From the NCBI GenBank assembly GCA_033762075.1, contig JANRLY010000054.1:19296-83295 (forward strand): DNA of 64,000 bases, in the 5' to 3' direction. This stretch comes from VFKI01 sp033762075. GTDB taxonomy: Bacteria > Pseudomonadota > Gammaproteobacteria > DSM-16500. This document shows positions 35,843 to 45,494 of the stretch, one piece after another; position 1 is the first letter of the stretch; each line of letters starts with the position of its first letter. A program made the position numbers and the translations under genes. Under the pieces are notes generated by a model. It was not told the origin of the DNA. It saw only the letters and a list, made by a program, of their open reading frames with translations, and searched no databases.

Positions 35843-37216
35843 TTAACATTCGGGAATATTTGCTGCTAACCCTCCGAGAGATGTCTCTTTATAAATTGAC
35901 ATCATGTCTTTACCTGTTTGTTTCATAGTAGCAATAACTTTATCGAGCGAAACAAAGTGTTGTCCATCTCCTAATAACGCAAGTCGCGCTGCATTGACTG
36001 CTTTAACAGCGCCCATGGCATTACGTTCGATACATGGAATTTGTACGAGTCCATTCATGGGATCGCATGTCATGCCAAGATGATGTTCCATGGCAATTTC
36101 TGCAGCATTTTCGATTTGTTGTGACGTTCCCCCTAAAATAGCAGTCAGTGCTGCAGCGGCCATAGAAGAAGCGACACCGACTTCACCTTGACAACCGACT
36201 TCTGCGCCAGAAATAGAGGCATTTTTTTTGTAGAGAATAGCAATGGCACCTGCTGTCAGTAGAAAAGGGATCGCATCTTCTTTTTTAGCTTGCGGGTAAA
36301 AATCAAGCCAATAATGTAAAACAGCGGGAATCACACCCGCAGCACCATTCGTGGGCGCTGTCACGATACGACTGCCAGCGGCATTTTCTTCATTGACTGC
36401 AATAGCATAAAGATTTAACCAGGACATGCTATCAGTTAATTCATGAGAAGTCGGTCTCCCTTTTTGTTGTAATTTTTCAAATAGAGTCGGCGCGCGGCGT
36501 TTCACATTGAGTCCGCCGGGTAAAATGCCGCTGGTTTTGCAGCCTTTTTCAATGCACTCACGCATAATGCGGCTAATGAGTAATAATCTTTCCTCAACTT
36601 TTCTTTTAGAGTGAAGTGCAGATTCATTGGCAAGCATGAGCGCAGCTATAGTGAGATTATTGTTTTGACATTGCAGTAATAATTCTGCCGTATTGGTAAA
36701 AGGGTAGGGGACTTCAGATGTTTGCTTAGATGGCTGATTCTCTGTGATTTCTTCGCATAGAATAAATCCACCACCAATGGAGTAATAAATTTTTGTATAT
36801 AGCGGCTTGTCTTGTTTTGAATAAATAGTGAAGCGCATGCCATTGGTATGAAAGGGTAATAGATCTTTAAAGTTATAAATTAAATCAAGATCGAGATCGA
36901 ATGGGATGAGGTGTTGATTTGCTAAATTGATTTGTTTTGTTTGTATGATTTGCTGTGAGCGAGGCTTTATGGTATCAGGATCGACTTCGTCGGGGAGATG
37001 GCCTTCAAGGCCTAATAGTATGGCTGAATCCGTTCCATGGCCACGTCCAGTAAATGCCAGTGAACCAAATAATTCAATGGTAACTCTTTGAGTGGCGTTT
37101 AGATCTTTTGATGGAATAGCACTGACAAAATCGTGTGCTGCTTTCATAGGCCCCACGGTATGAGAGCTTGAGGGCCCAATCCCAATCGAAAAAAGATCAA
37201 AAATACTAATACCCAT
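35843..37216 (-). CDS. sdaA: L-serine dehydratase, iron-sulfur type
   Basis: Deaminates serine to pyruvate and ammonia using a [4Fe-4S] cluster. The 457-residue single-chain enzyme has the N-terminal SDH_beta motif IGIGPSSSHTVGPMKAA and the alpha domain with GAAGVIPAVL, SGAEVGCQGEVGVASSMAAA and the Cys motifs GMTCDPMNGLVQIPCIERN. Three cluster cysteines are present. ATG 37216 has GAGGAA 6 nt upstream and matches the family start MISIFDLF; the longer frame is rejected. Confidence 0.95.
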   Translation of the reverse strand: MGISIFDLFSIGIGPSSSHTVGPMKAAHDFVSAIPSKDLNATQRVTIELFGSLAFTGRGHGTDSAILLGLEGHLPDEVDPDTIKPRSQQIIQTKQINLANQHLIPFDLDLDLIYNFKDLLPFHTNGMRFTIYSKQDKPLYTKIYYSIGGGFILCEEITENQPSKQTSEVPYPFTNTAELLLQCQNNNLTIAALMLANESALHSKRKVEERLLLISRIMRECIEKGCKTSGILPGGLNVKRRAPTLFEKLQQKGRPTSHELTDSMSWLNLYAIAVNEENAAGSRIVTAPTNGAAGVIPAVLHYWLDFYPQAKKEDAIPFLLTAGAIAILYKKNASISGAEVGCQGEVGVASSMAAAALTAILGGTSQQIENAAEIAMEHHLGMTCDPMNGLVQIPCIERNAMGAVKAVNAARLALLGDGQHFVSLDKVIATMKQTGKDMMSIYKETSLGGLAANIPEC

Positions 37217-37311
37217 ACTTAATTCCTCGTGACTAATCGGTCGCATTTTAAAGGTTCTTAATGTTAAAATGATAGGTGTTTTTGCATAAAATATTACTGC
37301 TGAGGTTGCCC

Positions 37312-40300
37312 ATGCTTACAATTAACGCTTTTCGCGTCTGGCGCAGCTTATGGGTATGCTTGATCACTTTTCTTCTCTTACCAACGGCGATTGCTGCAAC
37401 GAGCGACAGTGCCTCGCTGACAGATCTTTTCTATCCCGATAAAACTAGTTTAGTGGAACAGCAGATTACTTTACTGAATAAACGCATTGAGCGCGAACGG
37501 TCTGAACTAAAATATCTACAACAACAAGCCGTGCTCCCACCACCTACTACAGTCACTGAAAACATGCTCAATCAATCTGAACTAGATATTGCAGCAGGTC
37601 AGTCCAGTTTAGACAGTATTAATATCGAATTGGCAGAATCCAAACAAACGATCAGCCAACTTGAAAAAGAGTTACAAGAACTCGAAAATCAACTTAATCT
37701 TGTCAATATGTTCGGCCTTAAGGTAACGCAAAGCACGTATACTGACTTAGAACGTTTATACGAAGATCGACAAGATCATAAAAATTTACTCAACTTAGAA
37801 AAAACTCGTGCTCGAGCATTATTAAAATTACAGGGATATGCCACGACAGCCTTGCAGCTTTATCAAGCTAGCGCGGATCGCTTACACACTTTATATCAAT
37901 CCAATGCGCTTTTGCATCTTAAAGATCAACAGGCACATGCTGAACTAGATTTTCAAACTAAGCAAAACACGTGGCTAACTCGCCTAGATTCACTCGAAAA
38001 TGAATTAACAAAGTTACGTCAAGCAGGAAAAGGAAACGAGCATCAATACGATCAATTACGAGCTGATATTTTTTACACCAAATCACAAGTTGATTTTATG
38101 TATTTACAAATGCTGCTGACACGCTATCAAGATCAGATACAACAATTAGATATTACTATCAGCACGAATAAATCCATTTCTTATTTAAATGATTTATCGA
38201 CGCGCATGCAATCCTTATCTAAGCAAGTCGATGCATTGGGTGATTTGTTAGCCAGTCGACAAAATATTTTGACAAAAAATAAATATTATTTTGTACAAAC
38301 ACCTAAAATAGAACAAAACCAAGCAGCTCAATTCAACAATTTAGAGGCATCCTACAATACGGCGATTCAAAAAATTAATGCGCTTAAAAGTAAACTTGCA
38401 GAGTATAAGCGTGCATTGGATAAAGCCATTCAAACAGAAATTTCCTCTCGCCAAGGATTGCCAGGCTTTGATTTAAATGCTTGGCTACATCTGGGCGGAG
38501 AAATTTTGTTACTGCCACATTTGACTTTTCAAGTTTTTAAAAGCTTAAGCGGTGCAATCCTCACGAAAATAACAAAAATACATTTTTGGTACTTCGTCAT
38601 GATGGCTGCTTTCGAAATACTTTGGGTATTTTTTGCTATGAGCGTTTATGCTTTTCTCAAGCAGCGTGTGAGTCTAATGCCTGATCATGCAGCTGGACAT
38701 ATTAATCTACGCTGGCTTACTGTCAAATTATTTCAACGATTATTATTAGATCTTGCCATTTTTGGTAATATCCTTTGGTTATTCATGCTGCTTGGGGTGC
38801 CATTACAAAATTATCTGGTGCTTATCAATCTTTCATTTGTTTGGTTATTTTTCCGCGGTATTATTTTAGTTTCGCGTATTTGCTTGATTGAAACAGTACA
38901 TGATCAAGCAGGATATGACGTGCGACTCTATCATCATTTAAAATGGATTTTTATTTTGGGCGGTTTAATTACGGCGCTGGCTGTTTTTATACGTCAATTA
39001 TCGGCTATTGCTTACGGTGTGAAAGATCTTGCAGATCGTTTATTTATGTTATTTTTATTTGTTGCTTCATTGTTACTCTTGAGACAATGGAAGCGATTAC
39101 CCGATTTGTTGCTGACATATATTGATCCTAAACGTATTTATTTGACACGTTTAATTCGTTTACTCGGTTTATTAATTCCTTTAGTATTATTGGTCAATTC
39201 TTTAGTGGGATTGTCTGGTTACGTCAATCTTGTTTTAACCGTTTCTTGGTATGAATGTATCTTCATTGTTGTGTTAGCTGTTTATCTATTGTTGCGTGGC
39301 TCACTCAATGATGCGATGGAGTTCGGTTCTAAGCTTTTAATTCGCCATGTGACTAACGGTTGGCTCTGGACTGAAGCTTTTTTGAAACCCATCGATCGTA
39401 TTTTGCATATCACTTTATTTTTACTCGCATGGGCAGTGTTATTTTTATTATACGGGTGGGACCAACAATCTACAGTCGTAGAGCGACTTAATACTTTATT
39501 GCATTATCCTTTAGCTCATATGTTGAATACAGTCATTATGCCCATTAGTATGATTGAAATTGCTATTATCATTTATTTATTGGGATGGGGTGCGCGCTGG
39601 ACACGTGAGTTCGTTTATCGATTTTTATTATCACGCACGAAAGATCTTGGACTACGCAATAGCATTGCAATCTTGAGTCAATATGCTTTTATTGTGTCGG
39701 GTATTCTCATTTCGCTCAGTTTATTGGGTATCGATTTCAAAGCATTAACTGTCGTTGCCTCTGCTCTTGCATTGGGTATCGGTTTAGGTTTGCGAGACTT
39801 AGTGAACAACTTTGCTTGCGGATTTTTACTCTTAATAGAACGCCCTTTGAGAATTGGTGATATCATCACGATCGGTGAATTTGAGGGGGAAGTCATTCAT
39901 ATTGGTGGTAGGGCGATTACACTACGCACTTGGGATCATATTGATGTTGTGGTGCCGAATACCGAAATTTTTACCAAATCATTTAGCAATTGGACATCCA
40001 AAGATGCGGTTGTTCGTACAGTGATTCCCATTCAAATGGATCGCCATGATCGTCCACAAGATATTCAAGCGCTAGTCCTCGAAGTTTTGCACCGACATAA
40101 AGACGTTTTAACAGATCCCATGCCAGAAGTGTTGGCTAAAGAAATGTCGGATGGTTTAACTGGATTTGAAGTGCGCTATTTCTTGAACCTACGTCAAGTG
40201 AAATCACGACCCCGTTTACGCTCTGAGATTTTGATTGAGATTTGGGAAGCATTCGATCAGCATGGCGTTAGAATACCGTATCCACATCGAGCGATTTCGC

Positions 40301-40347
40301 TTGAGAAGTCAACGCAGCAGATTTTGCCGTTAGAGGCTAAATCATGA
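37312..40347 (+). CDS. MscK/MscM-type mechanosensitive channel
   Basis: A ~1011-residue osmotic safety channel of the large MscS class. It has a signal peptide (ending AIA), a long periplasmic coiled coil (~residues 40-370), about ten TM helices, and a C-terminal MscS core: TM3 ASALALGIGLGLRDLVNNFA, then FLLLIERPLRIGDIITIGEF and VVVPNTEIFTKSFSNWT. ATG 37312 has GAGG 6 nt upstream and heads the signal peptide; the upstream GTG 37276 is less likely. MscK and MscM cannot be separated from sequence alone. Confidence 0.88.
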   Translation: MLTINAFRVWRSLWVCLITFLLLPTAIAATSDSASLTDLFYPDKTSLVEQQITLLNKRIERERSELKYLQQQAVLPPPTTVTENMLNQSELDIAAGQSSLDSINIELAESKQTISQLEKELQELENQLNLVNMFGLKVTQSTYTDLERLYEDRQDHKNLLNLEKTRARALLKLQGYATTALQLYQASADRLHTLYQSNALLHLKDQQAHAELDFQTKQNTWLTRLDSLENELTKLRQAGKGNEHQYDQLRADIFYTKSQVDFMYLQMLLTRYQDQIQQLDITISTNKSISYLNDLSTRMQSLSKQVDALGDLLASRQNILTKNKYYFVQTPKIEQNQAAQFNNLEASYNTAIQKINALKSKLAEYKRALDKAIQTEISSRQGLPGFDLNAWLHLGGEILLLPHLTFQVFKSLSGAILTKITKIHFWYFVMMAAFEILWVFFAMSVYAFLKQRVSLMPDHAAGHINLRWLTVKLFQRLLLDLAIFGNILWLFMLLGVPLQNYLVLINLSFVWLFFRGIILVSRICLIETVHDQAGYDVRLYHHLKWIFILGGLITALAVFIRQLSAIAYGVKDLADRLFMLFLFVASLLLLRQWKRLPDLLLTYIDPKRIYLTRLIRLLGLLIPLVLLVNSLVGLSGYVNLVLTVSWYECIFIVVLAVYLLLRGSLNDAMEFGSKLLIRHVTNGWLWTEAFLKPIDRILHITLFLLAWAVLFLLYGWDQQSTVVERLNTLLHYPLAHMLNTVIMPISMIEIAIIIYLLGWGARWTREFVYRFLLSRTKDLGLRNSIAILSQYAFIVSGILISLSLLGIDFKALTVVASALALGIGLGLRDLVNNFACGFLLLIERPLRIGDIITIGEFEGEVIHIGGRAITLRTWDHIDVVVPNTEIFTKSFSNWTSKDAVVRTVIPIQMDRHDRPQDIQALVLEVLHRHKDVLTDPMPEVLAKEMSDGLTGFEVRYFLNLRQVKSRPRLRSEILIEIWEAFDQHGVRIPYPHRAISLEKSTQQILPLEAKS

Positions 40348-40704
40348 CTTTTTACAGACAATGACAAGACCAATAACATCGTTAGAGGTTAGAGAAACAT
40401 CCATGATACCATCGCCTCCCATCGCAGCTGCAATAGATCGAAGGTGATCATTGATAATCGCTTTTTGTCGTTTTATGCCAACCACGTTAAAACGTGAAAC
40501 AATGGCTTTACCGATGACTGTGTAATGACCTTTTGGTTTTTCGCCATGAGTGTAAACGGCTATACCTATCGGATCTTTTACTGGCTTGACGAGCGATGTT
40601 TTTATCGGATCGGGTTTGTCAATCGTGGGATTGGTTGGTGTTGCGCAAGAAGAAAGCATTAAAGCAATAATTAAGTAAAATGAGAGTAGAGATATTTTTT
40701 TCAT
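40342..40704 (-). CDS. Small lipoprotein, unknown
   Basis: A 120-residue protein with a lipoprotein signal (MKKISLLSFYLIIALMLSSC). The mature part has a compact domain IGIAVYTHGEKPKGHYTVIG and ends in VIVCKKS; AAAMGGDGIMDV resembles small metal- or heavy-metal-binding-like (YbjQ-type) folds, but this is only suggestive. AAGGA precedes the ATG. It overlaps the channel gene end by 6 nt, converging. Confidence 0.7.
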   Translation of the reverse strand: MKKISLLSFYLIIALMLSSCATPTNPTIDKPDPIKTSLVKPVKDPIGIAVYTHGEKPKGHYTVIGKAIVSRFNVVGIKRQKAIINDHLRSIAAAMGGDGIMDVSLTSNDVIGLVIVCKKS

Positions 40705-40818
40705 CGCGACATCCTTGACGCATGGAATGTATCATTAGATTTTATCTATTTGCTAAAAAAACACAAGATAATTATTATCAATTAATTATTATTTATATTT
40801 AATCTGAAAGGTTAATCT

Positions 40819-42264
40819 ATGCCTAGTTTTATGGAAATTGCACGTAAAGATTTACTCGATCCAACTGGCTTAACGGAAAATCAACTTCAACGCGTATTAA
40901 ATAGCTTAAGCGGCCGCGGTATCGATAATGCAGACCTATACTTTCAGTCAAGTTATTCAGAAACATGGGTATTAGAAGACAGCATTATTAAAGGTGGCAG
41001 CTATCATGTTGATCGGGGCGTAGGCATTCGTGCAATGAGTGGTGAAAAAACTGGGTTTGCTTACTCAGATGATATTATTATGCCTGCTTTAGAATCGGCA
41101 GCACGTGCAGCGCGAAGCATATGTCATCAAGAAGGAAAACAATCAATTTCTACTGGGAAATGGATAAAAGGCCATGAGCTCTATCTTCCTATTAACCCAC
41201 TGAATTCCTTAGATGAGAACCAGAAAATAGCCTTGTTACAACGTGTTGATACTTTCGCAAGACAACAAGACCCACGCGTTATTCAAGTGAATGTTGTACT
41301 TGCTGCAGAATATGAGACGATCTTAATCATGGCGAGTGATGGACATTTTGCGGCAGATGTTCGTCCATTGGTTCGATTAAATGTTAGCGTGGTTGTCGAA
41401 CAACATGGCCGGAGAGAACAAGGTTATGCGGGTGGCGGCGGTCGGTTAGATTATCAATACTTTTATCAAAGTGATTTAGCACTTGAGTATGCCAAAGAAG
41501 CTGTACGTCAAGCATTGGTGAATCTAGAAGCTGTTGATGCACCTGCAGGTAGTATGCCAGTTGTCTTAGGACCAGGTTGGCCTGGTGTTCTTTTGCATGA
41601 GGCAGTAGGGCATGGTTTAGAGGGTGATTTTAATCGCAAAGGGACTTCTGTTTTTAGTGACAGAATGGGAGAAGCTGTTATCTCGCCCTTATGTACCATT
41701 GTTGATGATGGTACATTACCAAATCGACGGGGCTCGTTAAATGTGGATGATGAAGGTGTACCAACCCAATGTACAGTGCTTATCGAAAAGGGTGTTTTGC
41801 GCAATTACATGCAGGATAAACGTAATGCGCGATTGATGAACTCTCAATCTACAGGCAATGGGCGACGGGAATCCTACGCGCATATGCCAATGCCACGCAT
41901 GACAAATACTTACATGTTACCTGGCGAATCAACCCCAGATGAAATTATTGCTTCAGTTAAAAAAGGCATCTACGCAGTGAATTTTGGCGGGGGTCAAGTG
42001 GATATTACTTCTGGAAAGTTTGTCTTTTCTGCGAGTGAAGCATATCTCATCGAGAATGGAAAAGTGACAACACCGCTTAAAGGGGCAACTTTAACAGGCA
42101 ATGGCCCTGAAGTATTGAAAAGAGTGTCTATGGTTGGGAACGATTTAAAATTAGATTCAGGGATTGGGATTTGTGGCAAGGATGGACAAAGCGTTCCGGT
42201 TGGCGTAGGACAGCCAACTGTTAAAGTGGATTCGTTAATTGTAGGCGGCACTTCTCATTCGTAA
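40819..42264 (+). CDS. tldD: Metalloprotease TldD
   Basis: TldD, with TldE/PmbA, forms a protease that cleaves modified peptides and CcdA-like antitoxins. The 481-residue product has the HExxxH zinc site in LLHEAVGHGLEGDFNRKGTS and the family C-terminal GVGQPTVKVDSLIVGG. AAAGG lies before the ATG. Its partner pmbA follows 473 nt later on the same strand, with a small antisense gene and a bidirectional terminator between. Confidence 0.95.
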   Translation: MPSFMEIARKDLLDPTGLTENQLQRVLNSLSGRGIDNADLYFQSSYSETWVLEDSIIKGGSYHVDRGVGIRAMSGEKTGFAYSDDIIMPALESAARAARSICHQEGKQSISTGKWIKGHELYLPINPLNSLDENQKIALLQRVDTFARQQDPRVIQVNVVLAAEYETILIMASDGHFAADVRPLVRLNVSVVVEQHGRREQGYAGGGGRLDYQYFYQSDLALEYAKEAVRQALVNLEAVDAPAGSMPVVLGPGWPGVLLHEAVGHGLEGDFNRKGTSVFSDRMGEAVISPLCTIVDDGTLPNRRGSLNVDDEGVPTQCTVLIEKGVLRNYMQDKRNARLMNSQSTGNGRRESYAHMPMPRMTNTYMLPGESTPDEIIASVKKGIYAVNFGGGQVDITSGKFVFSASEAYLIENGKVTTPLKGATLTGNGPEVLKRVSMVGNDLKLDSGIGICGKDGQSVPVGVGQPTVKVDSLIVGGTSHS

Positions 42265-42283
42265 ATGAGATTTAGTACAGACG

Positions 42284-42310
42284 AAAACGGCCTCAGTATG
42301 AGGCCGTTTT
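42284..42310. terminator. Bidirectional intrinsic terminator
   Basis: AAAACGGCCTCA (42284-42295), 3-nt loop GTA, TGAGGCCGTTTT (42299-42310): a perfect 12-bp stem ending in T-runs on both strands. It serves tldD from the left and the His/Lys-rich gene from the right. Confidence 0.92.
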
Positions 42311-42319
42311 ATGCTTGGA

Positions 42320-42655
42320 TTAGCTGGAACCTGCTGGTGTGCCGGAGGTAGATGAATCACCACTTGGCGTTGTTGCATCGGTGTTTGCAGATGTAGCGTC
42401 TTTCTGTACTGTTTTTTTCTTTACATGATGCTTTTTACCGTGTTTCTTAGCATGATGGTGACGATGCTTTTTGGTAACTTTTTTCTCTGTAGCAGGTGCT
42501 GCTGATGATGAATCAGAAGCTGCTTGATTGTCTGCTGCTTGTTGCTGAGTAGCTTGTGGGTTGTTATTGGTGTCTTGAGCATTATCATCCATAGCAAATG
42601 CCACAGTTGAACCTGTTAAACCCGCGCATACTAGCAATGCAATCACTTTCTTCAT
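42320..42655 (-). CDS. Secreted His/Lys-rich small protein
   Basis: A 111-residue protein with signal peptide (MKKVIALLVCAGLTGSTVAF). The mature part has a Gln/Asn/Ala-rich acidic stretch, a strongly basic His/Lys core (KKHRHHHAKKHGKKHHVKKK), and a Ser/Thr/Gly tail. No cysteine. The core could bind metal, nucleic acid or LPS. GGAG precedes the ATG. It is encoded opposite to tldD and pmbA and uses the terminator at 42.3 kb. No family recognised. Confidence 0.7.
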   Translation of the reverse strand: MKKVIALLVCAGLTGSTVAFAMDDNAQDTNNNPQATQQQAADNQAASDSSSAAPATEKKVTKKHRHHHAKKHGKKHHVKKKTVQKDATSANTDATTPSGDSSTSGTPAGSS

Positions 42656-42736
42656 TTGACTTTCTCCATGTTAAATTTGCGTCTACTAAGATACTATAAT
42701 TCATCTAAAATAAATATCGATCTAGAGAGATTTTTT

Positions 42737-44071
42737 ATGAAAGAAGTTTGGAATAATCCAGCATTACTCAAAAACATCATGGCAGATGTATTACAAGATG
42801 CACTATCGCTTGGCGCAAGCAGTGCTGAAGTCGATTTAAATGTAAATCGGGGCTTCACTGTGACGGCGCGCAATCAAGAAGCCGAGTCTGTTGAGTATAA
42901 TCAAGACAGAATTTTAGAAATAACGGTTTATTTTGGACAGCGCTTGGGTAGCGCGAGTCTTTCCGACTTTAGGCCTGCTTCTATACGAGCAGCAATTGAT
43001 GCTGCTTGTCATATTGCGCGATTCACTGATCAAGATCCTTGCGCAGGTATTGCGGATAAAAAACATTTATCTTCTACATACCCAGATTTAGATTTAAATC
43101 ATCCTTGGTCATTAACGGTTGAACAAGCTATTGATCTTGCAGTGACGTGTGAAAAAGAAGCGCTCGCAAAAGATTCACGTCTTGTGAATTCAGAGGGAGT
43201 AAGTATTTCAACGACAGAAGGATGGCATGCTTATAGTAATTCCAATGGCTTTGTTGGTTGTTATCCTGCCTCTAGCCACGAAGTCAGTTGTGTATTGATT
43301 GCAAAACAAGGCGAAGATATGCAACGTGATTACGATTACTCTGTTGCATGCGATCCTCAAAAACTAACGCCCATGAGTAAAATTGCATCTACCGCAGCAG
43401 AGCGCACGTTAAGTCGTTTAGGAGCTCGATCCTTGTCAACACGCCAAGTGCCTGTCATTTTTGCGGCAGATAGGGCGCGTAGCTTATTAGGTCACTTTGC
43501 TGCTGCAATTGCGGGCGGTAATTTATACCGCAAAGCTTCATTTTTAATTGATCGGATTGGGACGCGTGTTTTTCCAAAGCATATTACAATCGATCAACGT
43601 CCACACCTTTTGCATGACTTAGGGAGTGCACCGTTTGATGATGATGGTGTTATTACTCGTCCTAATGTATTTATCCAAGAGGGTATCTTAAACATGTATT
43701 CTTTGGGCACATATTCAGCGAGAAAATTAGGACTAGAGACAACGGGTAATTCGGGCGGTGTTTTTAATCTTTTTATCAATACGGGTGACAAAGATTTAGC
43801 TGCCTTGCTCAAGCATATGGGTACAGGATTACTGGTCACAGATTTAATGGGACAGGGCGTTAATTTGCTTACGGGGGATTACTCGCGTGGCGCGACTGGA
43901 TTTTGGATTGAAAATGGAGAAATACAATATCCCGTTGAGGAAATTACGATTGCAGGAAATTTAAATGATATCTATGCACAAATCGTTGAAGTCGGCAATG
44001 ATGTGGATTGGCGCGGGAACATTAAAACAGGTTCTATTCTTATTGGAAATATGATGGTCGCAGGCGGATAA
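42737..44071 (+). CDS. pmbA: PmbA/TldE, TldD partner
   Basis: Partner subunit of TldD (444 residues). The product shows GRGXFN-like family features: RNQEAESVEYNQDRILEITV near the N terminus, and TGNSGGVFNLFINTGDKDLA plus GVNLLTGDYSRGATGFWIEN at the C terminus, the PmbA hallmark; it lacks the HExxxH site, as expected. ATG 42737 (MKEVWNNPAL) is preferred; the longer frame at 42656 overlaps the antisense gene's start. Confidence 0.94.
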   Translation: MKEVWNNPALLKNIMADVLQDALSLGASSAEVDLNVNRGFTVTARNQEAESVEYNQDRILEITVYFGQRLGSASLSDFRPASIRAAIDAACHIARFTDQDPCAGIADKKHLSSTYPDLDLNHPWSLTVEQAIDLAVTCEKEALAKDSRLVNSEGVSISTTEGWHAYSNSNGFVGCYPASSHEVSCVLIAKQGEDMQRDYDYSVACDPQKLTPMSKIASTAAERTLSRLGARSLSTRQVPVIFAADRARSLLGHFAAAIAGGNLYRKASFLIDRIGTRVFPKHITIDQRPHLLHDLGSAPFDDDGVITRPNVFIQEGILNMYSLGTYSARKLGLETTGNSGGVFNLFINTGDKDLAALLKHMGTGLLVTDLMGQGVNLLTGDYSRGATGFWIENGEIQYPVEEITIAGNLNDIYAQIVEVGNDVDWRGNIKTGSILIGNMMVAGG

Positions 44072-44102
44072 ATTAGTCATAACCGTTTATCCCCTGTAAA
44101 GA

Positions 44103-44142
44103 AAGCCCATCTGTGGCCAATCTTTGGCTCATTGCTGGGCTT
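44103..44142. terminator. Hairpin between pmbA and npr
   Basis: AAGCCCA (44103-44109) pairs with TGGGCTT (44136-44142) around an inner GCCAA/TTGGC hairpin. It lies between convergent genes. No long T-tract, so terminator function is likely but not certain. Confidence 0.5.
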
Positions 44143-44177
44143 ATCTAGCTAAATTTTATGGCCATAAATATTTACAA

Positions 44178-44453
44178 TTATTCTGCTTCCCCGAAGCGAC
44201 TATTCACTAACGCGACAATTGCATCCCGTGCATCTAATTCATCCGCACCAGAAATTTTTAATGTTAAATGGGCGCCGCGTGCAGCACCCATTAACATTAA
44301 TGCCATGATGCTTTTACAGTTAGCTATTTGCCCTGTGCCTTGATGGATAAGCTCAATACTGCATTGGAAGCGTCCCGCAAGTGCAACTAATTTTGCAGCA
44401 GCGCGTGTATGCAAGCCTAGTTTGTTAATAATGGTAATATTTTCTTCTATCAT
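44178..44453 (-). CDS. ptsO: Phosphocarrier protein NPr (HPr family)
   Basis: A 91-residue HPr-like carrier of the nitrogen PTS. The phosphorylated His sits in NKLGLHTRAAAKLVALAGRF; the regulatory-site region reads NCKSIMALMLMGAARGAHLT. It follows hpf by 2 nt. The usual cluster also has ptsN and rapZ between hpf and this gene; both are missing here. Confidence 0.9.
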   Translation of the reverse strand: MIEENITIINKLGLHTRAAAKLVALAGRFQCSIELIHQGTGQIANCKSIMALMLMGAARGAHLTLKISGADELDARDAIVALVNSRFGEAE

Positions 44454-44455
44454 TT

Positions 44456-44752
44456 TTACTCTTCACGATGATCTTTTGATTTTTCTTTGATTTTTGTCAA
44501 TTGCACAATCAATCGATCAATTAATTTATCAATGGCAGTGTGCATGTCTTCCGCTGATGCAACAGCATGGATGTCCATGCCGTTCACATGAAAATGCGCT
44601 TCAGCATGATGCATTTTTTTATCAACATCAAAGGTGAAGTAAATATTTGTTATTTTCTGATTACGCTTAACTAAGCGTGTTACTTTTTCTTCGGTGAAGG
44701 TTTTGAGTGAAGGGGTGACTTCTAAGTTTCTGCCTGTGAAATGGATTTGCAT
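44456..44752 (-). CDS. hpf: Ribosome hibernation promoting factor
   Basis: A 98-residue HPF/RaiA-type protein that binds the 30S subunit in stationary phase and promotes 100S dimers. It starts MQIHFTGRNLEVTPSLKTFT and carries HHAEAHFHVNGMDIHAVASA, both family patterns; short HPF length. GAGGAG precedes the ATG. It follows lptB directly, with rpoN missing between them. Confidence 0.93.
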   Translation of the reverse strand: MQIHFTGRNLEVTPSLKTFTEEKVTRLVKRNQKITNIYFTFDVDKKMHHAEAHFHVNGMDIHAVASAEDMHTAIDKLIDRLIVQLTKIKEKSKDHREE

Positions 44753-44768
44753 AGTTTTCTCCTCAAAA

Positions 44769-45494
44769 TTACAAATTAAAGTGTTCGCCTAAATAAACAG
44801 CGCGAACTTCTTTGTTGTCGAGAATTTCTTGTGGCGATCCATGATAAAGGACTTCGCCTTGATTAACGATATAGGCACGTTCACAAATATCAAGGGTTTC
44901 ACGAACATTATGGTCTGTAATGAGTACGCCTATGTTACGATCGCGTAAGTGGTGAATGATCCGTTTGACATCAATGACTGAAATAGGATCAATTCCGGCA
45001 AAAGGTTCATCAAGTAAAATAAATTGTGGTTCAGTAGCGAGAGCGCGCGCTATTTCAACACGTCGGCGTTCTCCACCGGATAAGCTCATGCCTAATAAGT
45101 CACGAATATGTGTAATATGAAACTCATCGAGTAACTTCTCTAACATCGTGGAGCGTTGTTGACGCGTTAAATCTGTGCGTAGTTCGAGAATGGCCATGAT
45201 ATTGTCCTCTGTACTGAGCTTACGGAATACTGAAGCTTCTTGAGGTAAATAACTGAGACCAAGATGCGCACGTTCATGAACCGGTAAAAAAGTAATTTCT
45301 TGATCATCAAGAAAAATCTGTCCGTGATCACAACGAATTAAACCAACAATTATGTAAAAGGAAGTTGTTTTACCTGCACCGTTGGGGCCTAATAATCCAA
45401 CGATTTCGCCGCGTTTAACTTCAAGAGAAACTCCTTTAACAACTTTGCGTTCTTTATATTGTTTGCAAATTTTGTCAACACGTAAAAGATTCAT
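44769..45494 (-). CDS. lptB: LPS export ABC ATPase LptB
   Basis: ATPase of the LptB2FG complex that extracts LPS from the inner membrane (241 residues). Walker A GPNGAGKTTSFYIIVGLI, signature LSGGERRRVEIARAL, Walker B FILLDEPFAGIDPISV and ITDHNVRETLDICERAYIV are all LptB-like. It overlaps lptA by 4 nt in the kdsD-kdsC-lptC-lptA-lptB operon. Confidence 0.96.
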   Translation of the reverse strand: MNLLRVDKICKQYKERKVVKGVSLEVKRGEIVGLLGPNGAGKTTSFYIIVGLIRCDHGQIFLDDQEITFLPVHERAHLGLSYLPQEASVFRKLSTEDNIMAILELRTDLTRQQRSTMLEKLLDEFHITHIRDLLGMSLSGGERRRVEIARALATEPQFILLDEPFAGIDPISVIDVKRIIHHLRDRNIGVLITDHNVRETLDICERAYIVNQGEVLYHGSPQEILDNKEVRAVYLGEHFNL

